Assembly: GCA_031308135.1 (NCBI GenBank)
Contig: JAHLJT010003656.1
Location: 53,142,827 to 53,206,826, forward strand
From: Acheta domesticus
Taxonomy: Eukaryota; Arthropoda; Insecta; Orthoptera; Gryllidae
Length of the DNA stretch: 64,000 nucleotides
Reading direction: 5' to 3'
The notes under the pieces are model-generated. The model searched no databases. It had not been told where the DNA came from and was given only the letters and a program-made list of their open reading frames with translations. Positions within the stretch are counted from its first letter, which is position 1; each line of letters opens with the position of its first letter. This document shows, piece by piece, positions 1 to 10,739 of this stretch. Made by a program: the position numbers and the translations under genes.

Positions 1-1441
1 CGAGCTACTGAAAATGGAACACCAAAACTAATGCGAATGATACAATCATTAATTGACAAAAGCATGAATATCGATGTACCAAATGAGTGGAAAATAGTAC
101 ACATCACACCTATCCACAAGAAAGGAAGAAAGGACATCTGCAAAAATTACAGGGGGATAGCAGTAACTAATACATTTAGTATGATATATGGGAGGATATT
201 GAGAAATCGCTTAGAAGGGGAGTATGTGATGAACGAAGAAGAGGAACAAAGTGGCTTCGAGCAGGGCGCTCTTGTATTGATAACTTATTCTGTTTATCAC
301 AAGTAATGCAAAAGAATTGGCAAACGGGGAGAGAATTACATATCGTCTTCCTCGATATCAAACAATCGCATGACAATGTGCCAGTAGATAAATTATGGGA
401 GGTCCTGCGACATCTAAATCTGAATAGTAGTCTTATTGCTGCAGTGAAAGAATTATATTCAGAGCAAGCAGGAATAGTGAAAGTAGGAAAACACTTCACA
501 GAATCATTCCCAATCATGAAAGGCTTAACGCAAGGATGCCGCATTTTACCGACACTATTTAAAATCTATGTGATGAGGTTCTGCAGAAATGGAAAAGGAG
601 TTGTGCGGGAATGGGAATACCGTTGGATATGTACTCTACTCTTTACATTTTACAGTTCGCTGATGACTTGGTAATCGTGGCGCACGACCAAGATGATATA
701 GAATTTATGCTGATAAGGATTAGAGATGAATACGCAAAGGGGGAGCGGACACTCAACTTAGAAAAAACAATGTACTGGGCATTAAATAGTAATAATGAAT
801 ACATAACTATGGGCGCAGAAAACAAAATTAAGAAAACTGAATAAATTAAATATTTAGGAGTAAAAATTGGGAAGCAGTTACTTTATGAGACAGAGGTTTT
901 GGAACGGATTAAACAAGGCAGAAAACACATTGGTTCTCTGAATTCTATCCTATGGGACAAGAACATAAGTAAAAAAACAAAACTCATGATATATAGACTA
1001 ATAATCCAAAGTGTTGGACTGTATGGTGCTGAGGTATGGCAACTCTCGGAACAAATAAGAACAAAGTCGAGGGTAAAGGAAATGGACTTTCTTAGAAGAT
1101 CAGCTGGCATTTCAAGAAGAGAGAAAATACGTAATCAGAGAATTAAAGAGATCATGGGTTTGAAGAAGGATATACTGCACGAAATTGAAAGTAAACAACT
1201 GTTATGGTTTGGACACGTGCTGAGAATGCAGAGCAATAGACTTCCAAAGAAGCTTTTGGATTGACAACCGCAAGAAAGAAGGAAACGAGGCCGGCCGCGA
1301 CCTGGTTGGAGAGACAACGTGGAGAAGACATTGGCTGATGACAGATACCTCCTGGGACTTGGAACAACAGAGAAGTGCGGAAGAAGTTAGGCGCCGTAAG
1401 ATCCACATAGGGTCAACCAAACGGCTAAGAAGAAGAAGAAG
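1..1441 (+). mobile_element. Decayed APE-type LINE, RT domain to 3' end
   Basis: This is the reverse-transcriptase part of a non-LTR retrotransposon, continuing off the left edge. Visible in order are an early RT block ending in an NYRGIAV motif (~70-170), the motif A region FLDIKQSHDNV (~345-380), a GLTQGC-type motif B (~522-540), the catalytic FADD box (~657-668) and a C-terminal block with WFGHVLRM (~1205-1230). It is a pseudogene: the frame shifts near 258 and near 590-650, a TAA interrupts the frame at 842-844, and a TGA at 1262 replaces a conserved Trp. The element ends in (AAG)n at 1427-1441, which looks like its own 3' tail. The clade is uncertain (RTE, CR1 or jockey-like). No endonuclease domain lies inside the window. 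Confidence 0.88.
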
Positions 1442-1513
1442 TAAAGTCATGTATATATTTTTGCAAAAATGTTTATTTTCGCCAATTTTTGAAAAAGCAG
1501 TTTCAAATTCTCA

Positions 1514-2500
1514 GCACTTATTTTTGCAAACAACAACGGACGCCCCACATTCGGCTAATCTTTATTTCCAAACTCTTGTATTTAAGACGTTTCTCTGCCT
1601 CCTTGGTAGCGACGTTTTGATCGCAAGGTACAGCAACATCGACAAGTAAACACAATTTTTCCTCCAAATCCCGGATAACTATATCCGGTTTGTTTGCCGC
1701 TATCGTGCGATCAGTTTCAATTTGTTGGTCGTACAATATCGTACACAATCCAACAGACGTCACCGGTTTTATTGAGTGTTCGCACCACTTGGGGCATGTG
1801 TTTGGAACGTCGAGGGCGGTACAGATCTGCCAGTGGAGGTAGCTACAAACCCTGTCGTGTCTTTTCAAGTATTCGGTATTTGCTAGGATTGGACAAGCGG
1901 AGACAATATGATCAATGATTTCTACGTGTTCCTGGCAAATGCGGCATTTATCATCTTGGGAACTGTTGAGAACCGCTTTATCAGAATGTCGTGTTCTCAA
2001 GGCCTGATATTGGGCAGCTATTACAAGTGCTTCCAATTCTGGCTTCATTCTTCCCCTTTTAAGCCACATAAATGATTGGTCTTTATTGATCTGTGCTCTG
2101 TCCATTCGTTTCAAATATTGTCCATAGAGTGGTTTGTCTCTCCACGATTTCTTCAACATTTTTTGTGTCTCACATTTCGTGTTCAGAAGCATCGGAAGTT
2201 CAGTGTTTCTGTCATTCTGCCTGTCTTGCAGAGTCCTATTCGCAATGCTTCTTGCTACACTAATAATTCCTCTGTTTCCCATTCTTCGGTCAGATTTTAT
2301 GACCTGCTTCATTAGAGGGTCATCTTGTTGGCTAACTACATACTTTCCCATTCCGACTATTGCGTTATGCCAGGAAGCCTCAATTTGTCTGAGGTCTCTT
2401 CCTCCTTTCTTACGTGACACATAAAGTTTATGTACATCAGCTCGAGGGTGGGAAACATGATGCATTGTTAGCAGTTTTCTGTTTTTTCGATACATGATGC
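1514..2500 (-). mobile_element. 3' part of an R4/Dong-like LINE with restriction-like endonuclease
   Basis: An uninterrupted 325-codon frame (2495 to 1518) covers the region downstream of RT in an RLE-type non-LTR retrotransposon. Residues 174-191 form a zinc knuckle C-x2-C-x8-H-x4-C (CRICQEH...DHIVSAC). Residues 259-276 carry the restriction-like endonuclease signature KPD...D (NKPDIVI then LLVDVAV). The upstream part has the MHHVSHPRADVHKLYV and RKKGGRDL segments typical of this lineage. It is 5'-truncated: the coding sequence begins directly after an antisense (AAT)n(AAG)n run at 2516-2562. The frame ends early after RMWGV, so the extreme C-terminus and the usual tail are missing. R4/Dong is the most likely clade; R2/NeSL relatives cannot be excluded. 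Confidence 0.85.
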
Positions 2501-2515
2501 GAATTTTTTGCGCAG

Positions 2516-2517
2516 TT

Positions 2518-2548
<31 letters not shown>

Positions 2549-2562
2549 TTATTATTATTATT
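2516..2562. repeat. (TTC)n(TTA)n compound microsatellite
   Basis: About nine TTC units run straight into about five TTA units. On the minus strand this reads (AAT)n(AAG)n immediately upstream of the truncated RLE-LINE, so it is probably the insertion target of that element. Confidence 0.9.
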
Positions 2563-2705
2563 GTTCCTCCAATTCACGACTGTAGATGTTATGAGTCGGT
2601 TGATTATAAAGAGTACCCCGGGTTGCAACCAGATTCGATTCTACTTAGCGCAAAATGTGGGCTGTTCCAAATAAAGTAATTTCTTGCACTACCCAATTTT
2701 TTGAA

Positions 2706-2767
<62 letters not shown>

Positions 2768-2776
2768 TATTATTTT
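2706..2776. repeat. (TTA)n microsatellite
   Basis: About 23 TTA units with one slip near the end. An AATAAA-containing segment lies just upstream (2668-2676). The flanking 2563-3540 is AT-rich with no gene-like signal. Confidence 0.95.
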
Positions 2777-2779
2777 ATC

Positions 2780-3552
2780 AACCATTAACTATAGCCAATT
2801 TATCTTATTTCATTTGTTCAATATTGGTAATATGGTACAATTTAATTTATTGTTTGTATTTTTCTATTTTTATTTATTTATATTTTTTTACTGTACTGTT
2901 GATGATGTGATTGAAGTTTAAGATATTATAAATGTAAAAAAGGTTTTGATTTGTTTGTAATGGATAACATAATTGCTTTTTCGCCAATTCTACTCACATT
3001 TTACTTCATTTTATGGTATGTTATGGAACTAAATTTTTTAAGTAAATTCCAACTCTAATCAAGTAATGTAAAGTACTCATTTCAAATAGCCAGCTCATTT
3101 CATTTCATTTTATTTTATTTTGTATATTTTATGTTAATTATTATATTGTATTCATTTCAAGTAATTAATTTTTAACTGCTAAGGGAAGTACTAATAACAA
3201 TACAGAAAATGAATCTAGTTACTGGCTTGTTCTGTATACTTGGGGACCAGTAACAGTATGAAATAAGTTGTAAACTCATTCCTCTCTGACAAGTGCAAAA
3301 AGCACTTAGAGAGGGAAGATAGTGTACTAATAAGAAAACATCCTGTACTTGGATTGAGTCGTATCGTGTACTTCGATTGTAAGTTAATAAGTTCAATTTC
3401 AATTTAATTTCCATTGTATGATTTGATTATTACATTCTAGTTTGAGCTTCTCATGTTTGTAATAGTGGTATTTTTCATGTTTGAAACAGAGGTCTTTATG
3501 GTGATGGCGCGTACAATGTACACTGCAAAAAGTATTTTCTGAAATAAACAAT
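2780..3552. other. AT-rich stretch, possibly old retroposon 3' sequence
   Basis: No coding signal is seen. The segment ends with TGAAATAAAC (3539-3548) followed by a TTA run, the order expected for a polyadenylation-like signal plus microsatellite tail of an old non-LTR element. No protein similarity is visible, so the origin is a guess. Confidence 0.3.
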
Positions 3553-3598
3553 TATTATTATTATTATTATTATTATATTATTATTATTATTATTACTA
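3548..3598. repeat. (TTA)n microsatellite, interrupted
   Basis: TTA repeats with a one-unit phase slip in the middle. They follow an AATAAA signal, as in a retroposon tail. Confidence 0.9.
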
Positions 3599-3817
3599 TA
3601 ATAACTATTATGGACAAAGTTCTTTAAATGTCTTTTGGGTATTGATTATAGGAATTACGATAAAATTTCATAATTAAAAATTAAAATGAACAGGAAAAAA
3701 CGGCATAAAAGAAAACTAGTGGGGCAGCAACGACACATCCTTTCTCGCATTATTTATAACTGCTCCGCTATATTACTACATACATATTTATACTAGGCTT
3801 ATTACATAAATATGCAA

Positions 3818-3912
3818 AGGTGTTTTCAACCAGCAAAAGTTGTTTTCCGCCTCGAGACGCATGCCATTATGCTATACCACTACGCTATAGAAATGGCGTG
3901 ACGTACGAACTC
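3818..3912 (-). repeat. Possible degenerate tRNA-derived SINE head
   Basis: On the minus strand TAGCGTAGTGG resembles a polymerase III A box. About 45 bases downstream GGTTGAAAACACC resembles a decayed B box. The spacing fits a tRNA-like head, but both boxes are imperfect and no full cloverleaf is evident. Confidence 0.3.
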
Positions 3913-3919
3913 GGGCCGG

Positions 3920-4660
3920 CCCTTAAAATATGTAATTTTCTCAACCCAATATTTCCAATTTGTAATTTCTGCTATTTTGGAAAACACGGAGAGTTCGGCG
4001 AAAATCGGACTTGCACTGTATTTTTACCATCCTTTGATGCATACTAGGAAAAATTCGTAAAAAAATTTGGAGAGGTTTTTGACAAAAAAATAGAAATTGT
4101 CTACATTTCAAACAAAAGTTACATTATTGTTCCTTCAAAAAATTGTATATGATCTTTTTACGGAGTTAATTTATTATAACAGATATTGATTTTGTCTAAG
4201 GTAAAAATCTCAATCTTCAACTTTGTATTATTAAAATGTTAGCATTTTGCAATTTTCGAAAATATTGAATTTCAACAAAAATGGGGCTACCACCATATTA
4301 TTACATTACACTACATTGCATTACACCATTTTTTGCCGTCCCTTGACACTTATAAGGAGAAAATTTAAAGAAAAAACTTGGAGCGGTTTTTGAGAAAAGA
4401 TAGTTTAAAAAATTAAAATTGCCTACATTTCGCACAAAATTACACGAAAACGAATCATATTTTTGAAAAATTAAACATGATCTTATTTCAAGATCTATCG
4501 TTTAAGAACATATTTCATTAAGGAGAAAATCTCTTATCTTCAAAACAGTAGTAATAGCAAGACGCCCCCAAAAAATCGCACATTTGCAATTTTCGAAAAA
4601 TCAGGGATTTCAACGATCATGTGTCATATACCAAAACTTGGGTATACAATATTTACGGCA
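3920..4660 (+). repeat. AT-rich dispersed repeat family, copy 1
   Basis: The segment contains two rounds of the phrases found in the 33.3-36.8 kb repeat. These are GGAGAGGTTTTTGA/GGAGCGGTTTTTGA, TCATTAAGGAGAAAATCTC, a TTTGCAATTTTCGAAAA motif followed by TTTCAACGATCATG or TTTCAACAAAAATG, and a CATATTATTACA-type link. Orientation matches the left arm at 33.5-34.9 kb. No protein is encoded. Confidence 0.7.
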
Positions 4661-5560
4661 AATGCTCGAATATAGGTGCATTATAAGGGAATAAATCAGA
4701 TAGTCGCAGGTGGTTGCTAGGGAACCGGTAAACATGGGGTGGATATTGTGTAATTCTGGTGCGATAATAGTTAAATGACCGGATGTGAGAGGATTTCTGG
4801 GAACAACAATGAAAAGATTGTCTCTTGCGAGGAAGAAGACATCGGCTCGATCACTCTCTTACGGGATCGCGACGCGAAAGTTTGGTTGAGAAATAATTGC
4901 GTGTGACGAGCAATTTGGAACTTTAGAAATTGGAACTCTAACTTTCATAGCGAGAGAATGATAGGACTTTAGTCACAAACTTTAATAAGTCGTGTGATTT
5001 TGGGTAAAAACCAAGGGAAGACAGAAGTGTGGATACATATTAGAATCAGCGCCGTATAAATAGTTAAGTGGAGCTCGAGGCGAATAAGTTCGTGGGTAGG
5101 TGCACATCTGATGCACGAGATAGAAGTATTCGCGACAGGGACTTTATTAGGAAATATCGGCGATAAGTATTAGACAAGATAGTGGTAGCAAGAAAGAAGA
5201 GCGGACAACGCGGCGCCCAGAGGACCGTCATTAGAAGACGTACGTGGCGACATCTGAGAAGTGAGCTCTTGGTACCGTAAAACCTGATTAGACATTCAGT
5301 AAAAGGTCATGACCAAAATAATTTATCGAAGAAAATCAGTTGAATAAATCAATCTGTTACTGTTTTAATGAATATCAGATCACATGATTATTATGCAATC
5401 CTGCATAATCTGTAGCTAGCAATCTTTGCATAAACAATAACTTTCAGAGGTTTCTCGTCTTCCGTATGGCGGGCGGATCGAGTGGCCCATGCTGAAACTG
5501 GTAAGCAAATGGTAGATATTGGCAAATTACGAACCCATTGTATAAATTATTAATTTATTG
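4661..5560. other. Unassigned region, faint resemblance to 15.56-16.65 kb
   Basis: No coding frame is supported. The distal part shares short phrases in the same order with 15.56-16.65 kb: a GTCATGACC block, then CTTCCGTATGG/TTTCCGTATGG, then TGGTAAGC/GAGGTAAGC, then a GAACCCAT block. This could be two diverged copies of a non-coding repeat or LTR, but the alignment is weak. Confidence 0.3.
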
Positions 5561-5739
5561 AGCTGGCTATGGCAATCAAATTTTAATATCAGTAATCAAT
5601 TAATGAGTTTGATAATAGCATGTCATCATTTTAATAGTTGGGTAAAGAGTATAAAAGTTGGGTAAAAAGTTGGGTGAATAAAATATATATATGGAGGAGA
5701 TTTTAGTTACACATGAGATCTATACCATTCTCTTAAGTG

Positions 5740-6165
5740 CCTTTACGTTATCCGAGAACAAAGTTCAATTAGAAAATTTGGAGCCCATTTTGAGAAAATA
5801 TTGAAAATGTTTTTGAGGCTTCATGTAAAGTATCTTCAAAAATCAAAATATTCGTGGGAATGTCGTAAATCCTCGAGTTCGTTCAAATCGATCGGGAAAT
5901 ATCGATTTTGCAGAAAATTGGCTGAACGGTTTAGGCGCTGGCATTGACCACAGACACGCGTTTTTCGTCAATCGGTTTTTCTTCATCAAGGACCCACAAA
6001 ACATTGATTCCGGCTGCACCACCTGCTAGAGAAAATAATGTACTATATATAGGAACAGGATTTGTCTGCTCTTTCGCTTCCAGGACCCAGTATTCAGAGG
6101 TTTTCTGTAGAAAATTCGCTGTTTTCTGGCGCACAATTACAATACTTGCGAGAAAGTAAAATATC
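5740..6165 (+). repeat. AT-rich dispersed repeat family, copy 2 (without ACGG expansion)
   Basis: It matches the second half of the 33.5-35.1 kb repeat: TTTGGAGCCCATTTTGAGAAAAT, the GCTTCATGTAAAGTATC link, TTTAGGCGCTGGCATT, CACAGACACGCG where the (ACGG)n stands at 34.77 kb, CAAGGACCCACAAAAC, GGCTGCACCACC, and finally GAAAATTCGCTGTTTTCTGGCGCACAATTACAATAC with a GAGAAAGTAAA end. It is the best reference in the window for the unexpanded form of the element. Confidence 0.75.
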
Positions 6166-6169
6166 AAAT

Positions 6170-7410
6170 TTCAATGGTTAATCTCTTTTTATACTCTTTA
6201 CCCAAATATCAAATCTAAATGGTTAATCCAAGCCAGATTTTCCTTGGTCAGTATTGCGAAATAACTGTTGCTTTTAATGAACTCTACTATTGACTTTTAC
6301 TTAATAAAAAAACTAGGCTTTACCTATGACTTTACCTTAAGCCTGTTTTAATGCTGGGTGTCTGGGTTTTACTCTGGAGAGAAGCACCGCCTAGGATGTC
6401 TTAGTGAAGAGGCAAGCAGCTAGGTACTACCTTCTTCATTCTACCTATTTTTACACGTCGTACCTATCAGTTATACATATTTTTAGATGTCATACGTTAT
6501 AATATTCTTTCAGATGCTGGCAACAACATTTTTTTTTATTAGCGGAGGGGTAGTATAGAAGAATTCGTGTAAGAACAAGCCAAAGTGACAGTTCTCTAAA
6601 CAAGTGAACATCACGTGTAATTCAGAAAAGTATCACTCCGCCGCGGCAGCTGTTCAGCCACGCCTCTTCGTAAAGGGTTTGTTTATGGCTCCCGTGAAAA
6701 GAACTAAATATAAGCAGAAGTCTAAGAGTTTCGCTTATCTATATGCACGTACGCGAGTCCTGGAAATATTGAAATTTAATTACGCGTGTGGAAAAATATA
6801 TTAACTTACTCTCATATGAAGTAAAAGAAAACTGCTACTAAATAGAAAGAAAAATTATTTTCCAGGGGACTTTTTCTGTGAGTTTCACAGTGCAGCGAAG
6901 GGCCCATGCATTTTTGTAACGAAATGGCGTGAACATGGATTTCCCTTGCGACCACTCTGACGTTGCATGATTCGCAATGGCGTTATTATATAAAAAAATA
7001 TAAAACGCAAAGCAGAGATCCACGAAACGCTCACAATCAGAGCTCGCCACCTTACAGAACAGGAGCCGGAAGCTCGTGGACCGGTACGCATCTTACATTC
7101 AAGACTCGGTTTTAAAATAAACTTAATGCTTATCACACAAAAAGTAAATTCCATATAATGTGTATAATTTTTTTTTACAGAAGAGCACATAGCACTGCAC
7201 TTCCTAATTTCAATTATTTCTCGTGGGGAACTATATTTTCGTCGGACGAGGACATCACAAAAGGAAGCGTTGAAGCCATTTACAAGTTAGCCAACTGCAA
7301 ACGAACGAATCGAGGAAGGAGAGTTCAATGGGATCAAGGACACAACGACATCAGAACCTTCGGGTATGTTGCCAGCACTTGCTGTCAAAATTGCTTGTTC
7401 TTTTATGAAT
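6170..7410. other. No gene seen
   Basis: Mixed AT-rich sequence with short, unrelated open frames on both strands. No domain, splice pattern or repeat could be supported. Confidence 0.5.
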
Positions 7411-7424
7411 CTCTCTTTACAAGG

Positions 7425-7640
7425 CGGAGGAGGTGATGACAATGTGACGTGGTGAGGATAGCGACGGCAGTTGTAGGGGTGTCGGCAGTCGTTGTGGCAA
7501 TGGCGACGGCGTCGATGGGAACGGCGGCAGTGGCATGGGTGGTAGTTGTAGTGGCAACCACTTTGACAGCGTTGATGGAGGTGCGGGAGGCGGTGATGGT
7601 AGTGGTGGTGGCGGCAATGTTTGGCCGATCGTGAGTTCTG
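7425..7640. repeat. Imperfect GGT/GGC/GAC trinucleotide tract
   Basis: The plus strand is dominated by GGNGGN and GACGGC triplets with frequent substitutions. It opens frames rich in Val/Ala/Met or Pro/His/Thr on either strand. These reflect composition only. Confidence 0.7.
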
Positions 7641-7649
7641 CTTGGCTGC

Positions 7650-8225
7650 ATGTGCTCGCATGTCGGTTAGAGTAATTTCGATGCTAATGAAAACGGAAAA
7701 TTGTCGGATGATTCAGAGCAAAACTCGGAAACATGATGGAATGCAAATGATCAAAATAGTAGGGACTGTCTCAGTGGAAAATTGATCATCCGAAGTAATT
7801 TTGTTTATGTTTCATTGCTTTAATGGCCTCTTATCATACAGCAACAGGAGAAAAAATAGGTAGTGAATACGAAAAAAATATAATATTCACAGAAAGAAAA
7901 CTCAATTCACATATTTGAAAATATGGGGAATGCAGCCACTAAATGGTTTTGTTTTATGTAAACAGTTTTTATAATACGTCCGATTAAAAGACAAAAAAGT
8001 AAAGATCAGAAATACAGATACCTCATATCTAACATATTAATAGTCTTGTTAATGATATAAAAATTACTGAAAATATTTATATGCATTAGTAAAAACGTGT
8101 ACAAGCGTGTAGTATATACTTTTTTGTTTTGCCCGCTAATAGGCCGCCATGGACCACGCGTGCATGCATCCTACCGGAACTCAATTTCATTATCTCGGTA
8201 GCAGGTGCATGTAATTTTTATTAAG
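7650..8225. other. AT-rich, no gene seen
   Basis: No open frame of interest, no repeat structure and no RNA-like motif were found. Confidence 0.5.
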
Positions 8226-8227
8226 GG

Positions 8228-8452
8228 ATCAGCATTTGGCTGGATCCTATTTTATCCCCCAGGGTTGTTAGCCCTGGGGGTATGGAATATGGAATGATGA
8301 TGAAAATGAAGGGTGATAGGACGACACACATGTACAAACATTCACAAACACATCCATGACAGAGGAGGGACTCGAACTAAGGATCCTTCCGTCCCAGATC
8401 GTCACGGCACTACTGCTTTAGTGATATCGGCTATCCGGATGAGCTATATAAT
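8228..8452 (-). mobile_element. tRNA-derived SINE-like element
   Basis: On the minus strand the head (8452 to about 8350) shows TAGCTCATCCGG, an A-box-like motif, and AGTTCGAGTCCC, a good B box. The spacing is long, as in tRNAs with a variable arm. A tRNA-unrelated body follows, ending in a strong hairpin (8256-8280). The head has acquired mismatches, so this is not a working tRNA gene. No target-site duplication was identified. Confidence 0.6.
8256..8280. repeat. Perfect 9-bp stem-loop in the SINE-like tail
   Basis: CCCCCAGGG, a 7-base loop TTGTTAG, then CCCTGGGGG. It lies at the distal end of the SINE-like element and may be part of its conserved 3' body. A terminator role is not implied. 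Confidence 0.8.
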
Positions 8453-8689
8453 CTTTTAGTATACAAGTAGACATTATTTTAAAGCATGAGTAAGTTTGAG
8501 AATCTTACGTAAAATTTAACCACACAAGTTCTTAGAATCTAAGGCATGGATAAATTGATGGAAATACTTTTTACTATATATTTCAATAAACATGCGGTTG
8601 GCGATATATTGAGCTTGCATGATGGGCTTTCATAAAATGTAGCAAGGATTTTAAGTAAGGAGAAAGCTATTTTAGAGTATTCGGTGACT

Positions 8690-9060
8690 AAAGCTTCGCA
8701 TAACGCCGCTGGAAGATCCGTTGCTCGAGCGCGTCTTAATTCAGCGGAGTGCAGTGGGAGGGCGCGGGGCGGCGTCCATTGTATTCAGAGGCGAAGCGGC
8801 GGCGGCGGCGCCGGCAGATGCGGCTGCCCGCGCGCTGTGTTATTGCCCCATCTCGCGGAGACGCATAACGCACGCTCGGTCGCCCTCGCCCGCGCCCGCG
8901 CCCGCGCCCGCGCCGCCCCACGCGCCGCGTCACGCCCCTCCGCGCCCGCCCCACGCCCTCGGCCCGCGCTCGCCCCCGGACCAACAACGCCCCTGACCCG
9001 CAAACTGTTTCTGCCTCGGCTCCAGTCCTCGGCCCTTTTCACCTCTCGCCCACACTTAGC
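8690..9060. other. GC-rich low-complexity island
   Basis: An abrupt change from AT-rich flanks to CpG-dense sequence, including a CGCCCG run near 8885-8912. Frames are open on both strands because stop codons are AT-rich. No domain is visible in any of them. Confidence 0.6.
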
Positions 9061-9065
9061 ATTCG

Positions 9066-9262
9066 TCTGGCTCTGGCATGGCCCTCGCGTGGCCCTCGTC
9101 CGGCCCTCGTCCAGCCCTCGCCGGGCCAACGCCTGGTCGTCGCCTGGTCGTCGTCTGGCCCTCGTCTGGCCCTCGTCTGGCCCTCGTCTGGCCCTCGTCT
9201 GGCCCTCGTCTGGCCCTCGTCTGGCCCTAGTCCGGCTTTCGTCTGGGCTTCGCCTGGCACTC
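9066..9262. repeat. 11-bp minisatellite (CTGGCCCTCGT)n
   Basis: Seven head-to-tail 11-bp units run from 9155 to 9231, six perfect and the last CTGGCCCTAGT. Degenerate units extend the array on both sides. Because 11 is not a multiple of 3, the encoded string repeats every 33 bp, which is why long frames stay open on both strands. Confidence 0.92.
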
Positions 9263-9269
9263 ACCTCCG

Positions 9270-10465
9270 ACCATGTTGGAGGCGTCTAAGATTTTGTTAG
9301 TTACCCAAGAACTCGAAAAAATCCAAAAACAATGAAACTGTTACGAATTTGACTGAAAAATGCAAATATTTGATTGTGTTATTTCGCCCATTCTCATTCT
9401 CCGCACATCCAGTGAATTCTCAGAAAAAATGCGTCGATGTTTACGACACGACTTCATGCGACATCAAGTATTTAAGGAAGAGGCTGGGCACAAGTAAAAT
9501 TTGTTATTCACGTGCTGCGTTATGAAATAACAACTTTTTCTAAAAAAATATTCTGTTAATGTAAAGAACTGTTAAAATATATGTAAATATGTAATCTGCT
9601 GTTATTGCTGTTTTCGTGAAAAGTTTTTATTACATGAGAATATATAATGTGTTGCGCTGTCCTGCGAGAATATTTTATTTGTTGTTCTGGAGCAGCACGT
9701 ATGAAAATGCTACTTTCTAGAAAACAATTTTGGTTTGGTTCAGAAGCATACTTGCTGCTAGAATTTATAATAATTTCACTGTACTTAATTAGGTAGATGT
9801 GTGCAAAGTGGCTCGTTAAGGGCAACGAAGTGCCGCATTTCTTCTTCCTCCGAATAATGAAATGAATTGAAGAGAATCGTTTGCGGTTTGTCGTTCGCTT
9901 GACTTCTCAGGTAATTATTATCCCTATTTCCACGGAAGCACATCGTGGCGATACTATTCTGGAACTGTGGGAGTGAATCATATAATTTGTAGAAAGAAAA
10001 ATAGTATCGCTTGAGGGAAACAAATTATATCAACTTCATTGCAGTAGCCCAGACTTATTGATGAAGATTAATTGATGAGTGTCGTTTACGGCAAATATTT
10101 TTTTAAAACCACAAGTCATGATCAAATATTAACAAAACGTACTTTCTATGACTTCCACTCCCGAACAAATACGTTTTTTGGTGAACATGCCTCAATACAT
10201 ATTCTTGTTACAAATCGTAATTTCATTCTTCGTATCTTCTGATTTCTGGGGCTTTTGAGAGCAGCAGTTATACTTCATGCTTACAAGGGGTATTTCTCAC
10301 ATCACATCTGCTCACATACAAACTTTGCAGGCTCATCAGGGCAAGGCCAATATATCGCTGATAGCAACCCTACCCGTAAGAAAGAGAAAACAAAATACTT
10401 ATGCTATCCTACGAATTTGGGGCACAAAAATTTCCTCGACAATTCAAAACGCCATAATATTATTT
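9270..10465. other. AT-rich, no gene seen
   Basis: Short frames only; no repeat or RNA signal could be supported. Confidence 0.5.
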
Positions 10466-10467
10466 GT

Positions 10468-10648
10468 ACAGTAAACCTTCGTTAACACGAACTCGCTTAA
10501 CACAAATTTCGCCGTAACACGAACAAAACTTTGGTCCCGGCAAGGGATTACGACAATACGGATATTTATAATACTCGGATAGCACGAATTTTTATAACAC
10601 GAAATCCGATAATTCGATCCCTTCGGATTCGTGGTAATGAGTTTACTC
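10468..10648. mobile_element. pogo/Tigger-like MITE
   Basis: The left end TA-CAGTAAACCTTCGTTAAC and the reverse complement of the right end, TA-GAGTAAACTC, are short matching terminal inverted repeats flanked by TA. The interior is a string of 'AACACGAA/TAATTCGAT' phrases typical of the TIR regions of pogo/Tigger-type elements. It is about 0.18 kb long with no transposase, hence non-autonomous. Confidence 0.6.
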
Positions 10649-10739
10649 TAATTTTATATTGCATTTCACTAATTACTTATTACACATTCAAGACCACGTA
10701 ATGTTGCTTAACACTTTCCCCTGGTGTATTTGTGTGTTG

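Noticed and set aside
2655..2921. Frame containing a run of about 20 tyrosines
   Set aside because: Translation of the TTA microsatellite.
8684..9289. 201-codon Arg/Ala/Leu-rich frame and its antisense counterparts
   Set aside because: GC-rich island plus 11-bp minisatellite. Several frames are open simultaneously and no domain or start context supports translation.
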